Positions 29,628 to 40,187 of a DNA stretch of 64,000 nucleotides are shown here, piece by piece (the first letter of the stretch is position 1; each line of letters begins with the position of its first letter). The notes beneath the pieces are model-generated. The model was not told the DNA's origin. It did not search any database and worked only from the letters and a program-made list of their open reading frames with translations. The DNA is from Chloromonas sp. AAM2 (lineage: Eukaryota > Chlorophyta > Chlorophyceae > Chlamydomonadales > Chlamydomonadaceae): contig QAXH01005619.1 of the NCBI GenBank assembly GCA_004335635.1, positions 1 through 64,000 of the forward strand, written 5' to 3'. The position numbers and the translations under genes were made by a program.

Positions 29628-30504
29628 CTGTATCACCCTATAGACTGAAGGCCAAGTAAACAACAACAACAACAACTGTATCACCGACGTGAGTATTATA
29701 TCACGATTCTAGTATTTTTTTACCTTATGTCCCACTAGGCTGCACCCATACACTAGGCACTACACATACACTCATACACACATACACTCAAACACTCATA
29801 CACTTACACTCATACACTAGGCTGCGCTGTCAGTGCACTCATGAGTGGGGTGTGCATCCGAACATACACCTTGAACATACATGCAGTCTATCACCACCCA
29901 CGAACCACACTTGACCCTACACCATGCACTGACGAACCACACTTGACCCTACACCATGCACTGACGAACCACACTTGACCCTANNNNNNNNNNNNNNNNN
30001 NNNNNNNNNNNNNNNNNNNNNNNNNNNNNNNNNNNNNNNNNNNNNNNNNNNNNNNNNNNNNNNNNNNNNNNNNNNNNNNNNNNNNNNNNNNNNNNNNNNN
30101 NNNNNNNNNNNNNNNNNNNNNNNNNNNNNNNNNNNNNNNNNNNNNNNNTGCACTGACGAACCACACTTGACCCTACACCATGCACTGACGAACCACACTT
30201 GACCCTACACCATGCACTGACGAACCACACTTGACCCTACACCATGCATTGGTCTCGTGAGGAGTTCCATCGCGGTGCCAACCATGCAACCATGACCAGT
30301 CGTTTGGGTCTTCATGCGCCTGATAGTATTGCTGCACATTTTGATCTGACTGCACTCTGATCTGATCTGACTGCGCACGTGCAGTACTTTGATTTGAGCC
30401 GGGGTTTCAAGGCCACGTTTGGAATTCTGGTGGCGTACTGGGGCGTCATGCACCTCATCACCTACGCAGCGCTGCTGCTTGCCTCGCGCCAAGAGAAGAG
30501 GTAG
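20154..30504 (+). CDS. ABCG-family half-size ABC transporter
   Basis: Nineteen exons join in phase to 1033 aa: 20154-20539, 20865-20956, 21627-21754, 22208-22360, 22572-22698, 23056-23089, 23581-23671, 24067-24477, 24902-25154, 25292-25734, 25873-26005, 26296-26333, 26529-26620, 26920-27019, 27356-27499, 27824-27937, 28418-28525, 29029-29163 and 30385-30504. Walker A GPSGAGKS (155-162) spans the exon 2/3 junction. Then come signature LSGGERKR (267), Walker B LLFLDEP (about 287) and H-loop IASIHQPRS. The nucleotide-binding domain precedes the membrane domain, which defines subfamily G. Membrane segments begin about residue 707. Unusual: a hydrophobic helix at residues 9-32 before the ATPase, and a 340-residue low-complexity linker (about 360-706) far longer than in plant half-transporters. 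Such pumps usually export lipids; the substrate here is unknown. Confidence 0.94.
26759..26919 (+). repeat. 32-bp minisatellite running into the ABCG exon 14 acceptor
   Basis: Five units of about 32 bp, each GGGCGCACACACGTACACAC plus ACGCGCATGCAA. The last CGCATGCA is followed by G, making the CAG acceptor at 26917-26919 directly before exon 14. Confidence 0.9.
27652..27752 (-). repeat. Partial copy of dispersed repeat family S1
   Basis: It shares GGGAGGGTATC, CCGTCCAAC and AGTGGTGGTGGCCA with the S1 consensus. It lies in ABCG intron 15. Confidence 0.5.
29400..29690 (+). repeat. (CAA)n-tailed repeat units in ABCG intron 18
   Basis: A body with CAACCTTCGGGTTGGCGC and AACTGTATCACCCTGTGGAC ends in GTAAACAACAACAAC. 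The unit AACTGTATCACCCTATAGAC plus its (CAA)n run then recurs. The form resembles the 3' end of a non-LTR retroelement; that is inference. Confidence 0.55.
29903..30250. repeat. 32-bp satellite interrupted by an assembly gap (165 N, 29984-30148)
   Basis: Unit GACCCTACACCATGCACTGA plus CGAACCACACTT, about 2.5 copies left and 3 copies right of the N run. The gap probably hides more copies. It is inside ABCG intron 18, so no exon is lost. Confidence 0.95.
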
Positions 30505-30554
30505 AAATCAGCATAATCTCCAAAAAACACGCATAACGTTATGCAGTAGACGCT

Positions 30555-30559
30555 TGTAA
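30555..30559 (+). terminator. TGTAA polyadenylation-like signal after ABCG
   Basis: TGTAA lies about 50 nt past the stop codon, a plausible distance for an algal poly(A) signal. Confidence 0.4.
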
Positions 30560-32008
30560 GAGAATGCAGACTATGGTTAGCACAACCTTCCCATCTACAG
30601 TGCGATGAGCAGGATGAGATTGCGCAACAGAGTAGCCTGCGTAAACAGGAATTGACAAAGGCAGGGACTGGCAAGGCACTGCAGGGTAGGATGGCAGTGC
30701 CAGGAAATGCACGAGTTTGTCAGTTCGTTGATTAATAGCATACAGAAACTCACTGCATAGCAGAACGTGAGCATGGCCATAGTCAGGAAACCAGGTGTTT
30801 GAGGGATGGAAGGGAGGACTGATATGTTTGCTTCTTTCTTTCCTTTTGTGTGTGGCCGGCTTGCAGCTTGCTTGTGTCTTGGAATTGTTATGAAATTGCA
30901 GGCCATTCAGTTGGCAGCTTTGACATGATGCGATGGGGTGCAGGTACTTACAAATTGCATGCCCAGAACTGCATGCATATGTATTGGGTTTGTTTTGTTC
31001 TCTTTGTTGTTTTGGTGAGAGCGTCAGCAGAACACGGATGAGTGCAGCAGCATGATCTGCAGTTGGCTATGACCTGAGTTGTAATCAGCAATTGTTGCAC
31101 AGCGGCTAGCGATTGGCCAAGTTGATTTGGGCAATCGTTTTCAAGTGTGAAGGTTGCTAGCATGGAGGCACCAGGAAGCATGCAGAACATAATGCTGACC
31201 ATTTGGTACTCAGAGGAAGTGGTCAGGAAGGCCAGGCATTCGAAAACGGGCGTTCCTGATTAGGGATGCATCTTCTTCCCACACAAGAGTCGGGAACAGT
31301 CAATATTGCACGGGCGAGGCCGCACCATACAAGCTTGGAAAAGCCAGCAAAGCATTGGGTCTACGCGCGGCAAACCATAAGGACAACATACTCAGAACGG
31401 AACCAGTGCTCCTCGGTGTAATGATTATGCCGTTATGTTATGTGCCTTATGTTATGCCCTGATATCATGCGCCCTGTGGCATCTCATTGTGCTCTTTCCT
31501 TGTATTCAACGAAAGAACAAGAATTTATGTAACTCCTCACCAGTGAAAGGTCTTCAAACGGGTCTTCAATTACAAGGCCTTACATGCGCAAAATTCTTGG
31601 TAATTAAATGGTCCGGCATCAGAAACCGCGTCTGGCTATGTATGCGTCAGGAGGCTAGATTGCCTCAGAAGCTGAGCAACCCTAAGTACAAAACCCTATG
31701 TGTCATGCCAAATACCGAACGAGCTGGTGACCTGCGCAATGTTATCCCTCAACCAACTGCTGAAAAAACTGCTAAAAAAACTTTAGGACCTGTGACGCCA
31801 GTACCCGTACATGCTGAAAAGCACTCATGTCAACACGAGAGAACCAGCATTCACGTCCTCCCAGCATCAAAGGAACACCAGGGACTGGAGCACCAGGGAC
31901 TGGAGCCCCACCACATCGAGGCAGAGCAAGCGCTGAACGACCCGGCGAATTACGTGCAGGGTTGAGACGAAGGATACAATCAGACACTCACATGACATAT
32001 CGTATCAG

Positions 32009-32221
32009 ACACTAACGTGATGTATCCTGCGTTGTGATTGATGTATCCTGCATTTTGTGGATGCCAATCAGCGCAATATTGAACGACTTGCACATCCCTT
32101 TTCTGGGTCTAACGAGGTATGCGGACAGGATAGCACCTCAAGGGGTTGACCACCACCTCTGCTATCCTGGTGTGTCGCAATCCCCTTCACATGTAGGTTG
32201 GACGGGTTGGAATCCCTCCAC
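32009..32221 (+). mobile_element. Dispersed repeat family S1, near full-length copy
   Basis: It matches 52589-52832 in order: ACACTAACGTGATGTATCCT, TTTTGTGGATGCCAATCAGC, GGTATGCGGACAGGATAGCA, CCTCAAGGGGTTGACCACC, CAATCCCCTTCACATGTAGG and GGACGGGTTGGAATCCCT. GGTTGGAATCC differs by one base from the Pol III B-box GGTTCGAATCC. Shorter copies lie at 608-705, 27652-27752, 47550-47673, 55460-55540 and 61351-61449. Confidence 0.75.
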
Positions 32222-32569
32222 TCTTGTGAATCAGCACCACGATGCCTAACAAAGAGCCCTCCTGCCTTCTGTCGTATGCACGTAGTCGCGTGCCTGTATG
32301 CTTTAGTAGGTGCCAGCGATACTGGGTGCCAGCGTTCAAAAATACACCTCACGACCTTCCACAGATGCGCACACGTCCTGCCAAGGTTCTGAAGCATTCA
32401 TTAATCATCATGACTCGTACCACAAGGACAGGCACAATCACGGCAACATGGCCTCTTCCACTTTCCTACCCGGCCGCCACACACACAGGAACCATGTCGT
32501 AGCCCAACCGTTAAAAGCCTCCATATATTCAAAGTAGACTGTGCTGTCTGCAGAATTCGCTTGCCCTTC

Positions 32570-32660
32570 CACACATGCGTTGCTTGAGCCATCTTCTGCC
32601 CGACTTGCCGGACGATACAGATGTAAAAAGACAATCACTCGCTCACATGCACACACAAAA
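32570..32660 (+). mobile_element. SINE-like element S2, intergenic copy
   Basis: It contains GAGCCATCTTCTGCCCGACT, GGACGATACAGATGTAAA and a short degraded tail (CACTCGCTCACATGCACACAC). Confidence 0.55.
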
Positions 32661-33941
32661 GCTATCGACCAGTGAATCGTGGACTGAGACGCACAAACAT
32701 GCAAAAAGACAGCAGGTTGCTTTCAAGCAATACTGTTTTGACGGAGCACGCATCAGAACACAACCGTGATCACAGGGTCAAGCATGGCTGAGCCATTCAG
32801 GCGCAGCTTCAGCCCTGCTTCAGGGGTGCGGCTCACCACCGTCCGAGGCCTGGAGACATTGCTAGTCGCAGGACCAAAGCAGCTATCAACATCACTCATT
32901 ATGTACCAGAACAAACACGAACACTCCTTTGACGGTGATCAGCACCTCACGCCTGAGTGCCAGAGGAGGCGCATGGCTCCTATCTGAACCATGGGGGCGT
33001 ATGCGCTCACCATGGGTCAAGTTGGGGGAGCTTGCCTTGCTCCTAATACTACCAGCCTAGGAAAAAAAAGGGGCCAAAACCCGCATTGTCACCCGCCACC
33101 AGGCTGTTTCGTATGGCATGTGTGTGGTGTCTGGTTGGTGATTCTTTTGTTGTCACTTCCTAGGCATGACTGTAAATGCCCCGGGCCTCAGCAGCCGGGC
33201 CTTGCATTCGTGATGCAGGCCTCAGCATCGTATGGTATCATAGGCCAGAAGGCATGGCGGGCTGCTCTTGTTACCTGGTATGCTGCAGCAGACCTGTGTA
33301 TGTGTTCCGTTGTAGCAGCTGCACACGACTGCATTCCGAAGTCTATGCTGCCTCGTTGCGTGGCCTGGTGGACGGTGACTGCACGTGAAGACATCACATG
33401 AAGAGACTGAGCACTGCCCCTGCACTCTGCGTCCTATAACAAATCAGTACTTGGAACAGACTGGCACTGTCCTTACGCTCTGCGCGCTACAAGCCGAGCC
33501 GCACAGGGCATTCGGTGCAGCAGCAATGCCAACACAGTGCAATTTAACAGCACACAGAGTGACGTGGTTCAATAGGCTTGTGGAGGAGCAAACTGGTAAT
33601 AGAAATACAGGAACGGTAGTGCGGACATAAAGGCAGCATCATGCCCTGTAACCTGCCTGTTACCCAATGCTGATGCCCTTCAACACGTGGTGATGGGATG
33701 CCATGACGTGCCATGTTCGTCCATGGCTGCCTGGGCTCTGGTGCTGTGCTCGCTTGCACTCGGCTGACTGTCTGTCACAAAGTCGTTGCTTGTAATGCCA
33801 TGAAAGTAATTAGTAATAGTAATAGTTATAGTAAATGACAGTAAATCACCAAGTCAGTTGCTTATTGCTTGTGATCCCCCTTTCTTGGCGGAAGGACTAC
33901 CAACTGGTCCTAAAAAGTGAAAGACTAGGCTTTTCTTCTAT

Positions 33942-36900
33942 TCACTTTACATCAGGTTTGGGAGAAACTTTGCACTCAAAATTCTGCACTGGTGCAAAAG
34001 GCGATTTCGTAAACCCATCTGTTACGGAATCCAAGTGCCGCTGCGGCGCAGCATGGCTCACCTCCTTGAAGAAGTAGGCCTGGTCAAAGTCCCGTTCCTC
34101 CCCCTCCGTCACGTGACGCCCTGTCAACATACAACGGCAAGCAGAGCAGACACGCAGTACTTCGTCTGAGTCAACACGAGTTCATCAATCCCATCGCCAG
34201 CCCTTGTGTCAACTCTCGTGTTCTAAAGTGAAGTGTCGGCTGGCCTCGTGTGAAGTCTCCTGTTTCGGACATCAGCGAGTGACCCTTTAATTCCCGGCGT
34301 GAGTGGCTTACATGCTGCGGGCAGTTCTGGCAACTAGTGTAAGACACCCGCCGTACCTGTCTGTGTGGCAGTCTGGCTACACCCAACGCGCACTCCCCAG
34401 ACACCTCTTGACTGGCCAGTCCCTGCCACCGCATGCATCTCCCGGTGGCGACAGGCCAGGGAATTGCTAGGCAGCACCTGAACGGCCCTCTAGTTGTAAC
34501 TCTGATACAATTGCGCCATAGCCCTCCACCGCCCTGCCCATCCGTCCCCGGTGTGCTGTGTGCGCCCTAAGCCATTTTGTGTGGTGTGCATGGTATAAAT
34601 CACATGGCAATCGGCCAAAGTCAATTCCTGGTGTGAGGATCCACACCATGCACACACACCTGTGAAGTGAGCAGCGTAGTTGTAGATGACAAGGTCGTCC
34701 TCCTGAATCTGCGACCGATCAAACGTGCAAGGCTGAGCGAGCCGCTCAACCTGAAACACCGGGGTTGCGTACCTTGAACGCTCTGGTACAAGGTTGCTGC
34801 ACGGCCGCGTCTGTTGGTTTTTTTGTTAAGCAGAGCAAAGGATGCATGATCGGGTATGGATGCAAGGCAGACGTAGATGATGGGCCGAGGCAACCGAGGC
34901 AGTGTTAATCAAAAACGTTTTACATCATTACATGGCTTACCATCGTTCAGCCAGTGTTCCACACGTACCTGGTTTTGGGCCTTGTGCATGTTCTTGCGTG
35001 CCTCGCTGACAAAGAAATTGGCCACCTCCTGCGCCATGCGAATCTGTGGGCACAGGAGAGAAACAGGGTCCTCCCTGTGATCAGGCGTCTCAGCTGCAGC
35101 ACGCCATGTGGGCAAATGAAACTGAAGCCAAAAAAAGTGATGACACGTGCCTCTGGCCCCACGCCCAAAGCCAACGCCCTGACATGGCACTGCGGGACAA
35201 TTGTAGGGTTGTGTCTGTTGAAATTGACATGGTGCTGGCAGGGTGACCTGCAGTGCTGGGGGCTCCAAGCTACTTTTGTATTTGCCTGGAATCCCGGCGC
35301 CAGGCACTTGCATGTGTTGTACTAGTATGAGAAAAAGTAATAACCGTTTCTTTTTGCACCCTCCAGCCATGTTTGGATCAGCAGACCAGTATCATGTACG
35401 CTGGTCATATACACCCGTTTATCAAGTTTCTCACACCCGTTCATCAGGTTTGATGTCCACGTTGGAGCCCAACAGTATCCCCCTGACGCTGCAATTGGAC
35501 TGTCAGACTGCGCGTATGCAAAGGGACACTGTGCTTGCCATGTTCCATGTATCAATCCTGTACATGGAGGGCGTTTCATTACACAGTGTGACCCACCGCC
35601 TCTGGAGAGTGTGGGATGTGCAGCGTGGGCGTCCACTCGTACGAGTTCTTCTCGGGGTGCCACTGCAACCAACAGTCACCAACAACGCCCAATGAGATAT
35701 GAGCCTTCCATCGTCATCTGTTCAACATTTGTTGACGGGGCCAGAGCACAGCTCCCCCACGCGCCCTGTGCACCTGACCAGCCCTCCCACGCGCCCTGTG
35801 CACCTGACCAGCTCCCCCACGCGCCCTGTGCACCTGACCAGCTCCCCCACGCGCCCTGTGCACCTGACCAGCTCCCCCACGCGCCCTGTGCACCTGACCA
35901 GCTCCCCCACGCGCCCTGTGCACCTGACCAGCTCCCCCTGACTCTCACCTGTGTTGCCACAATGGGGTACTTGCGCGCCTCTAGGGTGCTGATGTATGTG
36001 TTGCCGCTCTTGTCCAGGCTCAGGCTGATGACCTGCAGCGCACATCATCGTCATCACATGGCTTCTCATGGTTCAACCCACGGTACTGCAGCGTGACACA
36101 ATATCTCTCCAAGAATTGCGCGCCTGACAATCATCAAGGCAAAAATGCTCCCTGGACACAGGTGACAGCACATGTCAGTGCGCTGCTGTGCTGAGCCTGT
36201 GGACACCCCTGTGATGATGAGCATGCTGCCACTGTGTACATCAGGTCATTGCGGTTTTGTCAGCCGGTTGAGGACGTGAGGTGAACATAGGCGCGGTCCA
36301 CACCACCTGCGAACTGTATACAACTGTACATGCAACTGGATACCGCCCATCAAGCCTCTTGGGTGCACAGTGCACAGTTCGGTTGGCTGGCTAAGGAAGT
36401 GAACTGAACTCGGCTGTGGTACACATGACCTTGTGGTGTCGCTGCCACGCTTGTGGTGACAGTGTCATGCCTCATCCTGTCGTTCAGTGCCCCATGCACG
36501 GTGCCCCTCACACACACCTTGAAGAAATCTTCCAGGGCGCGATTCTCCTTGTAGGCAGCCATGGTGACACCTGCGCAGACAGGGTGTGTTGAATCTGAAA
36601 GGCAGAAGCACAGGTGCAAAGCAGGCAGCAGGTGGAGAGAGATGGGCGCCGTGCCGCAGCCAGGTGCGGTCAAGCAGACATCAGTAGCATGCCTGGCACG
36701 TTGACAACGTGCCACAGCAACTGCAGCCCAGCGCCTGTTGGCGTGCAGACAGCAGTCACGCCATGTTTAGCATGTCTACTTCACGAGGCTGTGTATTCTG
36801 CATTGCTGGGGTCATGGCACTTGACCTCACCAACCAATAAGTGGCGCAGCATCAGTGTCTTTGTCTAGCCTTGAGGATTTCAGTACTGAACATGGAGTGC

Positions 36901-39900
36901 GCACCCTTCATATGGTTCTCCATGGTGATTGGCGTGACCTGCAGGGCCTTCTGCACGTCTTCGGGCAGGCTCTTGATGAAGTGGCTCTTATCCGCGTCCT
37001 CGGTGTACAGCAGGGCAGCGGCTGCAGACAACGGGCCAACGAAACCAACTGCTGGTTGATATTTTCATGCGGCAAAACCGACTGACACAGTTGCACCGTG
37101 AACGATGCAAAAGCGTCAACCTGAAGGTTATTGATACGGGTTATCCGGTGCTTTAGGGCGCGTTGCTGGGTGCGTACGGAATGACAAGCTTGCCATGGCC
37201 CACACTACCCCAGAGAGAGGCAAGAGGTGAGAGACTCGGTACGTTGCTGAGTGGTCCATCGTAATCTACAAGGCCAGGAGCGAATCTCGTGTGGCAACCT
37301 AGAGCAGGAGACCCTGGTAGTGAGCGACTCTGGTAATGGTGACAAGAGGATGGCCGGCAGCCATAGGCCAGGGCCGCCCTGCCACTCACTCAATGAGCAT
37401 AGCACTAGCTTTGCCAAACTCAACTCAAGCAAAGCGAGCAATATGCGTGGATCTACCGACATGACGAAACGTACAATTGCTGCGCTTGCTACATGTGTAC
37501 AGTTGTTTGGTGATGAATAAAGAAATTGGTGTTTGCATTTCCATTCCCAGTTCAACGCCAGTAGCCTTTCGTCTGCTGTGTTGTGTCCACCGGCGCATGT
37601 GCTAGACATACCTGCGTCCTCCGCATCAGTGTCCGAAAGTAGGGTGTAGTTCTGGGTCACGATGATGCTCAGCGTTTCCATGCCCAGGCAGGTGCCATGG
37701 ACCTGCAGACACACCAGGACAAGGGAAAGCGGGTAATTGTTGGCTGCTTGCGAGGCTGTGCAACCAAGGGCGCGCGTCAACCTGTGGATGTGCACACCAG
37801 GCCGATGTAGCTCACTTGTCAGCTCGTGTTGCATTACATGATGCATAGGGAGAGCATGGACAGAACCGTTCGTGTATTGTCCACATAACAATGAGACAGC
37901 AACAATGAGCACTATAACTGGAGCATTAGAATGAGAATGGCAGACAAAGGAAGTGGCAGATGTGGTGAGGTAAAAAAAAAGATGTTTGCCAGTTCTGGGA
38001 CAGTTTACAGGAATAGCACTGGAACCAGTGTGGCAACAGGGACAAGGTGTCGACCCATGACAACGTAATGCACCGCCGGCACCCTGCAAGTGCACCGCTG
38101 GGCAAGTGCCCAAAATGCAATGCTGTGGGCAAGCGCGGAGCACATCACAACAGACCCAAGCTCGGTGGTGGTCGCGGTGGCTACATACATTGTGGCTACT
38201 ACAGCCAGGCAGTGGAGTGACTGGATTTGGCAACCCTCTTGGCTCTCGTGGCAGACTGGTTGTGCTAGGGACAAACAATGGCCTGAGTAGCGTGCTGTGG
38301 TGAGCAGGCTACTTTCCTAACTAGGACTCCATTCACGTTCTTAATTGACTTGAAGTGCCTGCGTCGGCTGGCTCAAGCTAGCCTCAGCTCGAGTGAACCC
38401 ACATGACTGGGACTTGTAGTACACGAACGAATAACATTCCATAGGACTGGATGGCTAATACTGAGCTACTTTCTGCGATTTTGTTGAATTCTCGGTCTTT
38501 TCTTTGTTGATTTCATTGATTTATGGTATTTTGTTGGCCCCTATCTCCGTGACTAGCCTAGGACCCTGTACTCTGGCATAAACCCTGTTTTCACGGGCTT
38601 CCCTGTCGCCACACTGGTTCCAGTGCAGTCCTTGGAAACTGTCCCAGAACTGGCAAACATATTTTTCTGTTGCCATACCATTTACGGCTTGCCTGCCAGG
38701 GTGTTCACAGTGTGCTGAATATATAAAGAAGCTCCCTCTTCACCAGCAAAGGCTTTGCGGCAATCAAGGAGTGGGCGTCCGCTGGTCAGCTGCCGGTCTT
38801 AGTCTGCGTGTCTCATGGTCAGAGGGTGGACATGTGATTGCCCAGCCTGAAGCTAGGCAAGTTCATATCAAAATGTGCTCAAGGTCTTCATCTGCCCAAG
38901 GTCTTCATTCTGTAACACACATGAAGTCTTATTCACATGGACACCAGGTGTTACTCACATTGTCACAAGGTCTTAGTGGGACACAAGGCTGACACAAGGC
39001 CATACTTTGGGGGACACAAAGTCTTACTCACAGGGAAATAGTCGCCATTGTCGTTTGCCTTGATGGCCAGTTCCACAAGCAGCTCTGCGGTGTCATAGAA
39101 CATGTGGCCCCTGCGCAGGTTGGCTCCTCCACCCGGCAGCAGGAGGCCGTTGATCACGGAGAAACGGTCATGGATCTCGTCTGTCGTCATGTCGTAGAAG
39201 ATAGGCACCACACGAGCACCAGCTGCCTGCATTAAGGTGAGCACCCACACACGGGGCATCACGGTATTGAAATACCCTGACAAATGAAATGACATGTTGC
39301 TACTGTTGTGGAGTCTATTCCACAAGCGATAGCTCCCTGTCGTCACGAACAGACACCCTGTCACCTGAGGGTGCTCCTGAGTAAGAAAATGTTGTCATGC
39401 CACAAGAACACAGTTGTTTAAACTACATCGCCTGCTGATGCAGATGCGATTCAATGGTCCTGGGTTGAAGAATAATTGGTGAACCTTGGTGGCGTAAGGC
39501 CTGCTTGTCCGCTTTTCTGGGCCAGAACGCACCTCAACCCATTTGACGTAGCTGGCAGCAATGTAGGAGTATCCATCTGGTGCTGGGTCTCCTGGCTGCA
39601 GAGCACGGGCAACGGCAGTATGCCAAGGTTCACCTCAGGTGGTACAAAAGGTCTTGGACCTAGTCAGGGGATGAATGACAACTTGAAATCAAATCGGCGG
39701 CATGAAGTTCCAAACCTGAGATAAGATGCCGATGATGGGCCTGTCATTCAGTAGATTGCTGCGTTTGATGCGTCCGCCGCCTGCCTTGGTGTCCAGCTGC
39801 AGGGATGTCGAGAGAACCCTACGTGGCAAAGGCAAGCCTTTGACCGCGATGCTCCCAAATTGGAAGCTGAATCGGCAAAGAATGCTCATGGCTCACCTGG

Positions 39901-39967
39901 CCGTTGTGAATAGAGCAAAATTCAGCGTCAGCAACACCAACACGCCGCAGCTTGGACGACAATGCAT
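33942..39967 (-). CDS. GGH: Gamma-glutamyl hydrolase (folate polyglutamate hydrolase), copy A
   Basis: Eleven exons join in phase to 364 aa: 39796-39716, 39595-39533, 39226-39032, 37702-37612, 37021-36905, 36570-36518, 36032-35949, 35662-35597, 35043-34969, 34750-34660 and 34120-33942. Marks of the class I amidotransferase fold: NDRPIIGILSQ; YVKWVE; INGLLLPGGG; HGTCLGMETL with the nucleophile Cys; ATQWHPEKNSYEW with the catalytic His and Glu; ANFFVSEARKN. It trims gamma-linked glutamates from folates, usually in vacuole or outside the cell. A likely signal-peptide exon (39967-39897, core GVLVLLTLNFALF) lies upstream, but its phase 2 end does not fit the phase 0 start at 39796. The true 5' join is therefore unresolved. 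The last exon may be shorter, since GTGAG occurs inside it. Head-to-head with the dehydratase gene, 220 bp apart. Confidence 0.91.
35749..35940. repeat. 30-bp minisatellite in a GGH-A intron, about 6 copies
   Basis: Unit CCCCCACGCGCCCTGTGCAC plus CTGACCAGCT. On the coding (minus) strand each unit contains CAGGTGCAC, a donor-like sequence. The authentic donor is at 35948. Confidence 0.95.
36066..36160 (+). repeat. Dispersed repeat, partner of 6373-6470
   Basis: It shares CACGGTACTGCAGC and ATCTCTCCAAGAATTGCGCG with the RIO2 intron 8 copy. It lies in GGH-A intron 36033-36517. Confidence 0.65.
37970..38060 (-). repeat. Dispersed repeat family S3
   Basis: The reverse complement reads CCACACTGGTTCCAGTG, CTGTCCCAGAACTGGCA, AACATC, then a T run. 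Other copies: 38535-38670 (+), 42797-42905 (-), 43400-43460 (+), 50445-50475 (+), 56525-56590 (+) and 62298-62335 (+). CACTGGNNCCAGTG can form a short hairpin. Confidence 0.7.
38535..38670 (+). repeat. Dispersed repeat family S3, longest copy
   Basis: It runs from a TTTTGTTGG motif through GACCCTGTACTCTGGCATAA and CACTGGTTCCAGTG to CCCAGAACTGGCAAACAT and a T-rich end. The copy at 42797-42905 is inverted and covers the same blocks. Confidence 0.7.
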
Positions 39968-40187
39968 ATTGCAGAAACGTAAAGGCAGTCAAGGTTCGAG
40001 GTTGATGCATAAGACGGTGCTGATGATAGCAACAAGGAAACAAAGAAGTTGTTTTGAACCCTTGATCCGGTCGACGGTTGCCGTTTGTCGGTTGTCGGTC
40101 GCGATCTTCCATCGTGTTATTGCCCTAGCCAGCCGCGATGCTCGATCCTTTTACGTTTGCTGGGCCTGCTCGCTTCAGCTGCCTGCG

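Larger units (their letters stand above)
30505..33941. other. Intergenic region between ABCG and GGH-A (convergent ends)
   Basis: A TGTAA lies at 30555-30559, 50 nt past the ABCG stop. The region carries repeat S1 (32009-32221) and one S2 copy (32570-32660). A small open frame at 31435-31965 shows no domain and no exon-like bias. No gene was recognised. Confidence 0.45.

Noticed and set aside
29903..30250. Possible CRISPR array, because of regular 32-bp repeats
   Set aside because: Units are contiguous with no unique spacers, and the context is a eukaryotic intron.
31435..31965. 176-codon plus-strand frame after ABCG
   Set aside because: No domain, mixed composition, no exon partners; it includes a short tandem duplication (CACCAGGGACTGGAG) and looks like chance.
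35676..36096. Frames encoding repeated Pro-Thr-Arg-Pro-Val-His or Gly-Ala-Trp units
   Set aside because: Translation of the 30-bp minisatellite in a GGH-A intron.
39726..40187. N-terminal extension of the dehydratase to an ATG at 39726
   Set aside because: This stretch overlaps conserved GGH-A exons on the other strand; the ATG at 40188 gives a normal transit peptide.
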